A DNA stretch of 64,000 nucleotides from Telmatobacter sp035534635 (GTDB taxonomy: Bacteria; Acidobacteriota; Terriglobia; Terriglobales; Acidobacteriaceae): the NCBI GenBank assembly GCA_035534635.1, contig DATLRP010000032.1, positions 14,236 through 78,235 on the forward strand. The letters run 5' to 3'. Of the stretch, positions 9,036-16,911 are shown one piece after another (positions within the stretch are counted from its first letter, which is position 1; every line of letters begins with the position of its first letter). The notes under the pieces were generated by a model. That model ran no database searches. It was not told the DNA's origin and saw nothing but the letters and a program-made list of their open reading frames with translations. Made by a program: the position numbers and the translations under genes.

Positions 9036-9896
9036 CTATTCGCGGCGAAAGCGGTTGGCCTTGCCGAACTCCTCGCGCAGCGCGGGCGTGCGCAGGTTTT
9101 CGCGCAGGTGGGCAAGGCGCTGTTCGAGCGCGAGAAGCGCTTCCTGAATGGCTTCTGTGTTGGTGTGCGCGATGTCGCGCCACATGGAAAAGGGGCTCGC
9201 ACCCAGGCGCGTCATCTCGCGCAGTCCGCGGCCGCCCACGTCCTTCAGCTCCGGCGCGTCACCCACTTCTTCTTCCAGCAAGGCGCTGAGCGCCGTGGCC
9301 ACGAACTGCGGCAGATGGCTGACCCAGGCGACCAGCTCGTCGTGGCGCACGGGGTCGAGGTCGAGCGTGCGCGCGCCCAGGGCCGCGACCCAGCGACGCC
9401 ATTCAGCGACGAGCGCGGCGCACTCCGGCGTACGGGATTCCGCGTCCACGTCGGTGAAGAGCCAGACGGTTCCGCGAAAGAGCCCGGCCTCGGCGAGCGA
9501 TGCGCCACCGCGCTCCTTGCCGGCCATGGGATGGCCGGGCAGGAACGAGGCCTTGCCGGGCTGGTTGAAGAGGCGTGCGCCGGCCGCGGTGATCTGCGCC
9601 TTGGTGCTGCCCACGTCCGTGACCAGATGCGCAGGGCCGAGCACCGGCGCAAGCTGCTCCATCCAGTCGAGGATGGAGAAAACCGGCGTGGCCAGCAGTA
9701 CGAGCTGGCTTTCGCGGGCCATCTGCAGCGCGTCTTTACACACCGAATCGATTGCGCCCATTGCGAGGGCGGTCTGCGCGCCTTCCGGGCTGCGATTCCA
9801 GCCGGTGATGCGGCCACCGAAGCCGGCCGCGCGCAGCGCAAGGCCCGCCGAGGTGCCCAGCAGGCCCGTTCCGAGAATGGCGATGCGTGAGAGCAT
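9036..9896 (-). CDS. tyrA: Prephenate dehydrogenase
   Basis: Converts prephenate to 4-hydroxyphenylpyruvate with NAD(P)+, the tyrosine branch step. The 286-residue protein opens with a Rossmann nucleotide-binding loop, ILGTGLLGTSAGLAL, has the conserved segment LVTDVGSTKAQI around residue 95, and the substrate-binding GHPMAGKERGGASLA around residue 120, including the conserved His. The C-terminal helical dimerisation domain includes WVSHLPQFVATALS. Length fits a monofunctional TyrA without chorismate mutase or ACT domains; chorismate mutase is a separate gene two places upstream. It lies 22 bases downstream of DAHP synthase on the same strand, consistent with co-transcription. Confidence 0.95.
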   Translation of the reverse strand: MLSRIAILGTGLLGTSAGLALRAAGFGGRITGWNRSPEGAQTALAMGAIDSVCKDALQMARESQLVLLATPVFSILDWMEQLAPVLGPAHLVTDVGSTKAQITAAGARLFNQPGKASFLPGHPMAGKERGGASLAEAGLFRGTVWLFTDVDAESRTPECAALVAEWRRWVAALGARTLDLDPVRHDELVAWVSHLPQFVATALSALLEEEVGDAPELKDVGGRGLREMTRLGASPFSMWRDIAHTNTEAIQEALLALEQRLAHLRENLRTPALREEFGKANRFRRE

Positions 9897-9918
9897 GCGG
9901 TGTGTCGTCCTTTTCCGG

Positions 9919-10935
9919 CTAGATGGATCGTCCGACGGCTGTGGCGATGACGCGAAGCTGGCCCATCAGTTCTTCGAACTGTTCGAGGTAGAGGGTCTGC
10001 GCGGCGTCGCTGGCGGCCTTGTCGGCATTGGGGTGGACTTCGACGAGGATGGCGTCGGCCCCGGCAGCCACGGCGGCGCGGGCCATGGGGGCGACCATGT
10101 CGCGGCGACCGGTGCCGTGCGAGGGGTCGGCGACGATGGGCAGGTGAGAGAGTTTTTTCACCACGGGAATGGCGGAGATGTCCATGGTGTTGCGGGTGGC
10201 GGTCTCGTAGGTGCGGATGCCGCGCTCGCAGAGGACGACGTCGTAATTGCCGCCGGAGAGAATGTACTCGGCCGAGAGCAGCAGCTCCTCTATGGTGGCG
10301 GCGATGCCGCGCTTCAGCAGCACCGGCTTGCGCACCTGGCCCAGCTCGCGCAGCAGGTTGAAGTTCTGCATGTTGCGCGCGCCCACCTGGAAGCAATCGA
10401 CCAGCGGCAGCATGGGTTCAATCTGCGAGATTTCCATCACCTCGCTGATGACCAGCAGGCCGTGGGCATCGGCGGCCCGGCGCATCAATTGCAGGCCGGG
10501 AATACCGAGGCCCTGGAAGGCATAGGGCGAGGAGCGCGGCTTGAATGCGCCTCCGCGCAGGAAGCTGCCGCCGGCGGCCTTGACGCGCGCGGCGGTTGCG
10601 AAGATCTGCTCCTCGGTTTCAATGGAGCACGGGCCGGCCATGACCGCGACGCGCTCCGCGCCGATTTCGACGCCGTTCGAGAAGCGGACGATGGTGCCTT
10701 CCGGGCGAAAGCCGCGGCCGGCCAGCTTGTAAGGCGAGCTGATGCGGTGCACGTGCAGCACGCCGGGCAGCAGCTCGAATTTGCTGAGGTCAAGGCCGGC
10801 GGTGGGACCCACCCCGGCCAGAATGGTTTGCATCGATCCCGTGGTGCGATGGACGCCCACGCCCGCTTCCACCATGGCTCCAATCACTGAATCGATCTGC
10901 TCCTCGGTGGCCTTCTCCTGCATTGCGACGATCAT
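9919..10935 (-). CDS. aroF: 3-deoxy-7-phosphoheptulonate (DAHP) synthase, type I-beta
   Basis: First step of the shikimate pathway: phosphoenolpyruvate plus erythrose 4-phosphate to DAHP, in the cytoplasm. The first ~70 residues form the ferredoxin-like regulatory domain of the I-beta subfamily (MIVAMQEKATEEQIDSVIGA), followed by the TIM barrel with VAVMAGPCSIETEEQ, GGAFKPRSSPYAFQGLG, VLLKRGI and PIVADPSHGTGRR. All expected metal and substrate residues appear present. The ATG overlaps the stop of chorismate mutase as ATGA, so both are translationally coupled; in some bacteria chorismate mutase is fused to or regulates this enzyme. The symbol aroF is used generically. Confidence 0.95.
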   Translation of the reverse strand: MIVAMQEKATEEQIDSVIGAMVEAGVGVHRTTGSMQTILAGVGPTAGLDLSKFELLPGVLHVHRISSPYKLAGRGFRPEGTIVRFSNGVEIGAERVAVMAGPCSIETEEQIFATAARVKAAGGSFLRGGAFKPRSSPYAFQGLGIPGLQLMRRAADAHGLLVISEVMEISQIEPMLPLVDCFQVGARNMQNFNLLRELGQVRKPVLLKRGIAATIEELLLSAEYILSGGNYDVVLCERGIRTYETATRNTMDISAIPVVKKLSHLPIVADPSHGTGRRDMVAPMARAAVAAGADAILVEVHPNADKAASDAAQTLYLEQFEELMGQLRVIATAVGRSI

Positions 10936-11273
10936 TGCTCGTTTCCTGTCTCCGGCGCTTCAGCGCCCGTTGGGTGACCCGGCGCATTGGCCTGGGCCTT
11001 CCTTTCCGATGCCAACTCGTTGCGCTGCAGCGCCCGCATCACGTCGATGATGCGCTCGTAAATGTGCGTGAGTTCGATGTCGGGCAGGGGGCCCTTGTTG
11101 GCCGCGCGCACGTTGGCGTAAATGATCTTTTCGCGATTCGGTTCGTAAACCGGAAGCGCGGTGGCCGCCTTCAGGTGGCCGATCCTTTGCGCGGCGCGGG
11201 CCCGCTCACTCAGCAGTTCCACAAGCTGGCGGTCAAGCGCATCGATTTTCAAGCGCAGTTCTTCGAGCGTCAT
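10932..11273 (-). CDS. Chorismate mutase (AroQ type)
   Basis: Rearranges chorismate to prephenate. The 113-residue protein starting at 11273 (MTLEELRLKIDALDRQLVEL) has the AroQ all-helical pattern: the first helix with LRLKIDALDRQLVELLSERA, a Lys in the HLKAATALPVYEPNRE segment, and a last helix with IYERIIDVMRALQ. An upstream in-frame start at 11363 is not supported because it would add a Pro/Arg-rich stretch. It ends in a ~25-residue polar tail. Its TGA overlaps the ATG of DAHP synthase. A short GC-rich stem-loop (GCCGGG/CCCGGC, 11304-11320) sits about 30 bases before the start, in the 123-base gap after trpA. Confidence 0.92.
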   Translation of the reverse strand: MTLEELRLKIDALDRQLVELLSERARAAQRIGHLKAATALPVYEPNREKIIYANVRAANKGPLPDIELTHIYERIIDVMRALQRNELASERKAQANAPGHPTGAEAPETGNEQ

Positions 11274-11396
11274 TGCGTCCTCGTGAGTGGCTCCGCGAGC
11301 CGTGCCGGGAAGTGCCCGGCGCGGCCAGCGCAGCAGTGAGAGTTGCAACCTTTCGCGCGGCATCCGCCAGGGCGGACAGCCCGCCGGGGAGTGAGC

Positions 11397-12206
11397 TTAC
11401 CGGGCCAGCGCCGCTTTGGGCATGCGCAGGCCCTTGATAAATCGAGCCACCTCGCCGGGCGCGGCCTCGGGCGTGGAGCGCTCAATCAGCTCCACAATGG
11501 CGCTGCCCACCACGGCGGCATCGGCAAACTCGGCAACCTGGGCGACGTGCTCGGCATTGGAGATTCCGAAGCCGACGGCCACGGGCAGGCCTTCTCCTGC
11601 GGGCCCAGACCCGAGCACGGACCATCGCCGGATGCGCGCGACCAGCGCCGCGGCATCGGCAGTGAGGCTGCTTTGCTTGCCGGTGATGCCGGTGCGGGAG
11701 ATGGCGTAGACAAATCCCTGGCTGTGCTCGGCGATTGCTTTCAGGCGATCATCCGGACTGGTAGGCGCGGCCAGAAACACCGGGGCCAGGCCCACGCCGT
11801 GCATCTCGGCCAGGTATTCGCCGGCTTCCTCCACGATGAGGTCGATGACGAGCACGCCATCCGCGCCGGCGGCCGCCGCATCGCTGGCAAAGCGGGCCAG
11901 GCCGTAGCGCAGAATCGGATTGAAATAGGTGAAGAGGATGAGGCCGGCATCCGGCCGCGCGGCGCGCACTTCGGCGGTGAGGGCTAATACATCCTTCAGG
12001 CGTGTGCCACGCGCGAGCGAACGCTCACTGGCGCGCTGGATGATGGGGCCGTCACCCAGCGGATCGCTGAACGGAACGCCGATCTCAAGCACATCCGCTC
12101 CCGCGTCAATGGCCGCGAGCGCAATGTCGCGCGTGGCCTCAAGGCTGGGGTCGCCGGCCGTGAGATAGACCACAAGGCCGGGTTTCTGCTGGAAACGGAG
12201 GTTCAT
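11397..12206 (-). CDS. trpA: Tryptophan synthase alpha chain
   Basis: Cleaves indole-3-glycerol phosphate to indole and glyceraldehyde 3-phosphate in complex with TrpB. The 269-residue TIM barrel includes LVVYLTAGDPSLEATRDI, the catalytic Glu in DVLEIGVPFSDPLGDGPIIQ, the second acid in GADGVLVIDLIVEEAGEY, and the phosphate site GFGISNAEHV. Length is standard (260-270). It starts 12 bases after trpB, so the pair is clearly co-translated. A 123-base gap follows before chorismate mutase. Confidence 0.97.
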   Translation of the reverse strand: MNLRFQQKPGLVVYLTAGDPSLEATRDIALAAIDAGADVLEIGVPFSDPLGDGPIIQRASERSLARGTRLKDVLALTAEVRAARPDAGLILFTYFNPILRYGLARFASDAAAAGADGVLVIDLIVEEAGEYLAEMHGVGLAPVFLAAPTSPDDRLKAIAEHSQGFVYAISRTGITGKQSSLTADAAALVARIRRWSVLGSGPAGEGLPVAVGFGISNAEHVAQVAEFADAAVVGSAIVELIERSTPEAAPGEVARFIKGLRMPKAALAR

Positions 12207-12218
12207 GGCGGTCTTGCT

Positions 12219-13436
12219 TCAGGCCCCTTCGAGCTTCAGCTCGCGGGCCAGGATGCCCATATCCTTGTCGCCGCGGCCGGAAAGATTTACCACCAGTATG
12301 TCACGCGCGGCCATCTGCGGCGCGATGCGCAGGGCCTCAGCCACGGCGTGCGCGCTTTCAATCGCGGGCAGAATGCCTTCTGTGCGCGCGAGCCGGACCA
12401 CGGCGTCGAGCGCGGCGGCATCGTCCTGCGCGGTGTACTCGGCGCGTCCTGAGTCGTGCAGCGCGGCGTGTTCGGGACCGATGGAGGCATAGTCGAGGCC
12501 CGCGGAGACGGAATGCGTTTGTGCGATCTGGCCGTCTTCATCCTGCAGGACGTAAGAAAACGTGCCCTGCAGCACGCCCGGTGAGCCACCGCGAAAACGC
12601 ATCGCGTGCTCGCCGAGCGCGGCGCCGCGTCCGCCGGCCTCCACGCCGATGAGCCGCACATCGGTGTCGGTGAGGAACTCGTAAAACGCGCCGATGGCGT
12701 TGGAGCCGCCGCCGACGCAGGCGATGATGGCGGTGGGCAGGCGGCCTTCCTTTTCGAGGATTTGCTGCTTGATTTCGCGGCCGATGCAGCGGTGGAAGTC
12801 GCGCACCATGGTGGGATAAGGATGCGCGCCGAGTGCGCTGCCCAGCAGGTAATAGGTGGTGCGGACGTTGGTCACCCAGTCGCGCATGGCCTCGTTGATA
12901 GCATCCTTGAGCGTCTTCGATCCGGATGAAACGCCGCGCACTTCCGCGCCCAGCAGCCGCATGCGCAGCACGTTCAGCTCCTGCCGCTCCATGTCCACGT
13001 CGCCCATATAAATGACGCATTCCATGCCCAGCAGAGCGCAGACGGTGGCCGTGGCCACGCCGTGCTGGCCCGCGCCGGTTTCCGCAATGATGCGCTGCTT
13101 GCCCATGCGCCGCGCCAGCAGCGCCTGACCGAGCGCGTTGTTGATTTTGTGCGCGCCGGTGTGCAGCAGGTCTTCGCGCTTGAGGTAAATACGCGCGCCG
13201 CCAAGCTGCTCGCTGAGTCGCTTGGCAAAGTAGAGCGGCGTGGGGCGGCCGGCGTAGTCCTTCAAGAGCCCCGCGAGCTCGGCCTGGAAGGCGGCGTCGG
13301 CCTTGGCGCGTTCGTACTCGTGCTCGAGCTGGACGAGCGCGGCCATCAGCGTCTCCGGCACGTAACGGCCGCCGTAAATGCCGAAACGTCCGTGCCGCGA
13401 CTCAGACGGCGCGGCGGGAAGAATGACCGATGCCAT
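12219..13436 (-). CDS. trpB: Tryptophan synthase beta chain
   Basis: PLP enzyme that condenses indole with serine to make tryptophan. The ATG at 13436 (MASVILPAAPSESRHGRFG) has an ideal GAGGAGGG ribosome binding site; an upstream TTG at 13451 would place that site inside the gene. Landmarks of the 405-residue protein: GIYGGRYVPETLM, the PLP lysine in HTGAHKINNALGQ, the phosphate loop in CVGGGSNAIGAF, and a Ser near the C-terminus in LSGRGDKDM. It leads the trpBA pair. A perfect 13-base palindrome AGGGAAATTCCCT lies directly upstream of the ribosome binding site (13451-13463). Confidence 0.97.
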   Translation of the reverse strand: MASVILPAAPSESRHGRFGIYGGRYVPETLMAALVQLEHEYERAKADAAFQAELAGLLKDYAGRPTPLYFAKRLSEQLGGARIYLKREDLLHTGAHKINNALGQALLARRMGKQRIIAETGAGQHGVATATVCALLGMECVIYMGDVDMERQELNVLRMRLLGAEVRGVSSGSKTLKDAINEAMRDWVTNVRTTYYLLGSALGAHPYPTMVRDFHRCIGREIKQQILEKEGRLPTAIIACVGGGSNAIGAFYEFLTDTDVRLIGVEAGGRGAALGEHAMRFRGGSPGVLQGTFSYVLQDEDGQIAQTHSVSAGLDYASIGPEHAALHDSGRAEYTAQDDAAALDAVVRLARTEGILPAIESAHAVAEALRIAPQMAARDILVVNLSGRGDKDMGILARELKLEGA

Positions 13437-13450
13437 AAGGGCCCTCCTCA

Positions 13451-13463
13451 AGGGAAATTCCCT
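13451..13463. promoter_or_regulatory. Palindrome immediately upstream of the trpB ribosome binding site
   Basis: AGGGAAATTCCCT is a perfect inverted repeat with a single central base, lying in the 79-base gap between the carboxymuconolactone decarboxylase-like gene and trpB and abutting the trpB ribosome binding site. The one-base centre rules out a hairpin with the full stem, so a protein-binding site is more plausible than an attenuator. No regulator is identified and it may be chance. Confidence 0.25.
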
Positions 13464-13515
13464 ACTGGGCGGGGAACTTATCAGTGTACTAGGGTGGGCC
13501 CGGGAACATCCGATG

Positions 13516-14070
13516 TTACGACTTCCGTCTTGCGATGTCGCACAGCATGTCCGAGTGGATGTTCAATCCGATATTCGTCATGTTGTAAAAATGCTCGCTG
13601 GCCACCAGCCATACGATCTCGCAGATTGCCCGCTCGTTGAAGTGCTTGGCCAACCTTGCAAATGTCTCCGGGCTGACCTGCTTGTCGCGCGTCAGTTCTG
13701 TGACGTAGTCCAGGGCCGCCCGTTCTGCCTCGCTGAAGAGCGGGCTGGTTCGGTAGTCGTCCAACGCGTCGAATTTGGCTTCATTCATGGAGGCTTTGAC
13801 GGCGAATGCCCTGCCGATGTCGATACAGAATTCGCATACGTTGATGTGCGCCACGCGCTCGCGGATCAGCATGGCAAGCTCCGGGGAAATCTGAAGCTTC
13901 TTGTCCAGTCTGGCAATCTTCCCCACAAACATGCCAAAGGCAACTGGCATCCGTGAATACACAACTTTGACAGGCGTGAGAACCTTGCCGAACTGTCCTC
14001 GCGTCATGGCATAAGCCATTTTTGTAACAAGGTTTGGTGGATTTTCAATTGGCGATAGAAACGGACCCAC
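13516..14070 (-). CDS. Carboxymuconolactone decarboxylase-family (AhpD-like) protein
   Basis: A 184-residue all-helical protein of the CMD/AhpD superfamily. The diagnostic segment is RERVAHINVCEFCIDIGRAFA, with a CxxC pair at about residues 79-82; AhpD-like alkylhydroperoxidases use this pair for thiol peroxidase chemistry together with a nearby His, but here the residue three after the second Cys is Gly rather than His. RAALDYVTELTRDKQVSPETF is the usual second half. It lies between trpF and trpB on the same strand, with gaps of 122 and 79 bases, and has no known part in tryptophan synthesis. It is probably a peroxidase or quinone-linked redox protein carried along in the cluster. Confidence 0.85.
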   Translation of the reverse strand: MGPFLSPIENPPNLVTKMAYAMTRGQFGKVLTPVKVVYSRMPVAFGMFVGKIARLDKKLQISPELAMLIRERVAHINVCEFCIDIGRAFAVKASMNEAKFDALDDYRTSPLFSEAERAALDYVTELTRDKQVSPETFARLAKHFNERAICEIVWLVASEHFYNMTNIGLNIHSDMLCDIARRKS

Positions 14071-14192
14071 GGCAACCTCCGCAATTCAAAGTCACGAACC
14101 CCCGACATGACTCAGACTAGCGCAGGGGAACGAGAGTTGCCACATGAGCGCCAGAGTCTTGCGGTTGTGGCCGCGCGGGGGACGAGAGAGGA

Positions 14193-14849
14193 CTACGACT
14201 GAGAGGCCGCCCGCGCCTGAGCCACAAACGCGCGGACCTTTTCCGGGTCCTTGCGGCCGGGCTCGGCCTCCACGCCGCTGACCACGTCCACGCCCCAGGG
14301 GCGCAGCGTGCGGATGGCCTCAGCAACGTTGAGCGGGGTGAGCCCACCGGCGACGACCATGCGCGCGTGCGCACCGCCGAAGAGGGTTTCGCGCGCCGTG
14401 TGCCAGTCAAAGGCCACGCCGGTGCCGCCCATAGCCGTGGCCGTGCGGGAATCGACAAGGATTGCGTCGACATGCGGGTCCTGTGCGTAGGCCGCGGCGT
14501 GCTGCGCCGCTCCGGGCCCGAAATGCACGACGCGCAGGACGTGCAGATGCGCGCCGAGGCGGGCTTTGAGCCATCCGGGCGCCTCCGGTCCCATCCCGCC
14601 ATGGATCTGCACGCCGGTGAGTCCGCACGCGCGCACGGCTTCCTCGATTTCGACGAGGCCCTCCTTCACGAAGACGCCGATCTTTTCCATCTCCGCGGGC
14701 AGGCGCGGCGCGATGGCCTCCACCGCGGCCACGGTGACGCGGCGCGGGCTGGGCGCGAAGACGAAGCCCACGGCGTCGGCCCCGGCATCGGCGGCCAGTT
14801 GCGCGTCGGCCAGCGAGGTGTTGCCGCAAATCTTGATCCAGAGGCTCAT
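14193..14849 (-). CDS. trpF: Phosphoribosylanthranilate isomerase
   Basis: Amadori rearrangement of phosphoribosylanthranilate to CdRP in tryptophan synthesis. The 218-residue TIM barrel starts MSLWIKICGNTSLADA with the catalytic Cys in KICGNT, has the motif ADAVGFVFAPSPRRV, the general acid Asp in VDAILVDSRT, and the phosphate-binding VVAGGLTPLNVAEAI followed by GVDVVSGVEAEPGRKD. It lies 24 bases after trpC and is not fused to it, unlike the E. coli arrangement. Confidence 0.96.
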   Translation of the reverse strand: MSLWIKICGNTSLADAQLAADAGADAVGFVFAPSPRRVTVAAVEAIAPRLPAEMEKIGVFVKEGLVEIEEAVRACGLTGVQIHGGMGPEAPGWLKARLGAHLHVLRVVHFGPGAAQHAAAYAQDPHVDAILVDSRTATAMGGTGVAFDWHTARETLFGGAHARMVVAGGLTPLNVAEAIRTLRPWGVDVVSGVEAEPGRKDPEKVRAFVAQARAASQS

Positions 14850-14873
14850 TGGACCATACTCATCGAATGGGCC

Positions 14874-15686
14874 TCATCGAGCCAACAGGGTTGCCGCCAG
14901 CAGCGACTCCAGCGCCGCGCCTGGGTCGGGCTGGCGCATCAGGCTCTCGCCGATGAGGAAGGCGTGGAAACCGGCGGCGCGCAGGCGGGCCAGATCGTCG
15001 GCGGTGGAGAGACCGCTCTCGGTCACGCGCACCAGGCCGGTAGGAATGCGGTCCACAAGTTCCAGCGAGGTTTCGAGACGGACTTCAAAGGTCTTCAGGT
15101 CGCGGTTGTTCACGCCGATGGCGTCCGCGCCGGTTTCGCCCAGCGTGTCGAGGACGCGGTCAAGCTCGGCAGCCGTGTGCACCTCGACGAGCACGTCCAA
15201 CTGGAGCGCGCGAGCCCTGGCCGCGAACCGCTTGAGCTCAGCGTTGGCAAGCGCAGCGGCGATAAGCAGAATCGCATCGGCGTGGCGCGCGCGGGCTTCG
15301 AGGATCTGGTACTCGTCCACGGTGAAATCCTTGCGCAGGCAGGGCAGCGGAACCGCCTCAGACGCCAGTTCCAGATTGCGCAGGCTGCCCTGGAACCACG
15401 GCTCGTCGGTGAGTACGGAGAGCGCGGCCGCGCCGCCGGAGTGATAACGCGAGGCCAGCCAGGCGGGGTCAAAATCCGCGCGGATGAGCCCGCGCGAGGG
15501 CGAGGCTTTCTTGATTTCAGCAATGACCGCCGGGGCGGATTGCGCACGATGGCGCAGGGCCCGAGCCCAGCCGCGTGGCGTGTGCGCTGCGGCCTTCAGC
15601 TCAAGGCTCGCGGAGGGAAAAGAGGCCTTCGCCGCCATCACGGTGGCGCGGGTCCGCTCCAGAATGATGTCCAGACGCGTGGTCAT
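14874..15686 (-). CDS. trpC: Indole-3-glycerol phosphate synthase
   Basis: Decarboxylating ring closure of CdRP to indole-3-glycerol phosphate. The 270-residue protein shows VIAEIKKASPSRGLIRADFDP with the substrate Lys, CLRKDFTVDEYQILEAR with the catalytic Lys, the Glu in DVLVEVHTAAELDRVL, GVNNRDLKTFEV, and VTESGLSTADDLARL. It is the first gene of the trp/aro block seen here and is preceded, 94 bases upstream on the same strand, by a tRNA gene. trpE, trpG and trpD must be elsewhere. Confidence 0.97.
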   Translation of the reverse strand: MTTRLDIILERTRATVMAAKASFPSASLELKAAAHTPRGWARALRHRAQSAPAVIAEIKKASPSRGLIRADFDPAWLASRYHSGGAAALSVLTDEPWFQGSLRNLELASEAVPLPCLRKDFTVDEYQILEARARHADAILLIAAALANAELKRFAARARALQLDVLVEVHTAAELDRVLDTLGETGADAIGVNNRDLKTFEVRLETSLELVDRIPTGLVRVTESGLSTADDLARLRAAGFHAFLIGESLMRQPDPGAALESLLAATLLAR

Positions 15687-15780
15687 CGTTGCTTTTGAGT
15701 ATACGAGGAATCGGCTTTGCGAGCCGTCGGCGGCGCATCGAGTGCGAAGCGCGCGGCTGCTGTGTGCAATGCCGGGGCAA

Positions 15781-15856
<76 letters not shown>

Positions 15857-16224
15857 CAGTGCGGACGGGAAGCGGCCGAATGCCTCGATCCTGCGGAAAT
15901 TGTAGCGGGTTGGCGGCCACTGCGGCGCGGAATTGGAGGAGGCCATGCGCCGGCGAGCGCGCCCGGCGGCACGGGTGCGCCGGAAATCCCACGCGTGCCG
16001 CCTTCCAAAGCCGCAGCGGGCAGGCATATAATTCGCTTGCCTGGACTGGAAGCGTTTCCAGCCAGACGAATGGGCCTCCGTTGCGCGGCCATTTCGCCAT
16101 TGGCCGCCGCAATTTTTTTCGGGGCACTTCCAACCCGCCCGCCGGCATCCAGTTCGCGCCGCCGCAGGCCGCAAACAATACGCACATTGCCACGAGCGAG
16201 GAGCTCGTGCAAAAGGAGGACCTC
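15857..16224 (+). other. Intergenic region ahead of the aldehyde oxidoreductase operon
   Basis: The 368 bases between the tRNA and the 2Fe-2S subunit gene hold no convincing gene; open frames here are extensions of neighbours. What can be seen is a TATAAT hexamer with a downstream palindrome at 16046-16061 and, just before the first gene, a strong AAAAGGAGG ribosome binding site (16211-16219). Confidence 0.7.
16027..16061 (+). promoter_or_regulatory. Promoter -10 with overlapping LacI-like operator palindrome
   Basis: A consensus TATAAT at 16027-16032, with a weak TTCCAA 18 bases upstream, is followed at 16046-16061 by the perfect palindrome CTGGAAGCGTTTCCAG. Central CG flanked by GGAA/TTCC-type arms is typical of LacI/GalR-family operators. 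Its position just after the expected transcription start would suit repression of the downstream molybdoenzyme operon. A related palindrome (CGGAATCGTTTCCG) occurs at 45871-45884. No LacI-type regulator gene is in the window. Confidence 0.5.
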
Positions 16225-16899
16225 ATGGATGAGCGCAAATCCTCCCCGCCGGAAACCCAACCGGAGCAGACACGACAGCCTGCGCCAATCGGCATTTCGC
16301 GTCGCGGCTTCCTGAAAGGCGCCGGCATCACAGCCGCGGGAACCGCGCTGCTGGACGGCCTGCATGGCGTCCAAAGCCAGGCTGCGGAAACCGGCCCCGC
16401 GGGCGTGAAGGAGTACGGTCCCAACCCATCCGCTGTGACACTGCGCGTGAACGGCCGCGCGCGCGAGGTGCACATTGAGCCGCGCACCACGCTGGCCGAG
16501 GCGCTGCGCATCCACTTGGGGCTTACCGGAACCAAGATCAGCTGCGACCGCGGCGTTTGTTCCAGTTGTACCGTTTGGCTGGACAAGACGCCGGTGAACA
16601 GCTGCATGACGCTGGCCCTGGACGCGGTGGGGCACAATGTGACGACCATCGAGGGGCTGGCCGAGGACCTCGAGCGCCATCCGGTGCAGGAGGCCTTCGT
16701 CCGCCACGACGCGATGCAATGCGGCTTTTGCACGCCCGGCATGGTGATGAGCTGCGCGGCGCTGCTCGAGCGCAATCCGCACCCCACTGAAGCCGACGTG
16801 CGCATGGCCGTAAGCGGCAACCTGTGCCGCTGCGGCACGTATCCAAAGGTTTTTGCCGCCACGCTGGACGCGGCCGGCCAGCTTGCGCGCAAGGCGTAA
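16225..16899 (+). CDS. Aldehyde/xanthine oxidoreductase 2Fe-2S subunit, Tat-exported (PaoA-like)
   Basis: Electron-transfer subunit of a xanthine-oxidase-family molybdoenzyme. Start at 16225 (MDERKSSPPETQ) follows AAAAGGAGG by five bases. A twin-arginine signal (ISRRGFLKGAGITAAG) near residue 30 predicts export to the periplasm of the folded complex. The plant-type ferredoxin cluster uses CDRGVCSSC plus a further Cys (CMTLALDAVG); the second cluster uses CGFCTPGMVMSC and CRCGTY. Length 224 fits PaoA-like subunits with a leader. It is followed after 12 bases by the molybdopterin subunit. The leader on this subunit alone, with partners lacking one, is as in E. coli PaoABC. Confidence 0.95.
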   Translation: MDERKSSPPETQPEQTRQPAPIGISRRGFLKGAGITAAGTALLDGLHGVQSQAAETGPAGVKEYGPNPSAVTLRVNGRAREVHIEPRTTLAEALRIHLGLTGTKISCDRGVCSSCTVWLDKTPVNSCMTLALDAVGHNVTTIEGLAEDLERHPVQEAFVRHDAMQCGFCTPGMVMSCAALLERNPHPTEADVRMAVSGNLCRCGTYPKVFAATLDAAGQLARKA

Positions 16900-16911
16900 G
16901 GAGAAGAGCGT

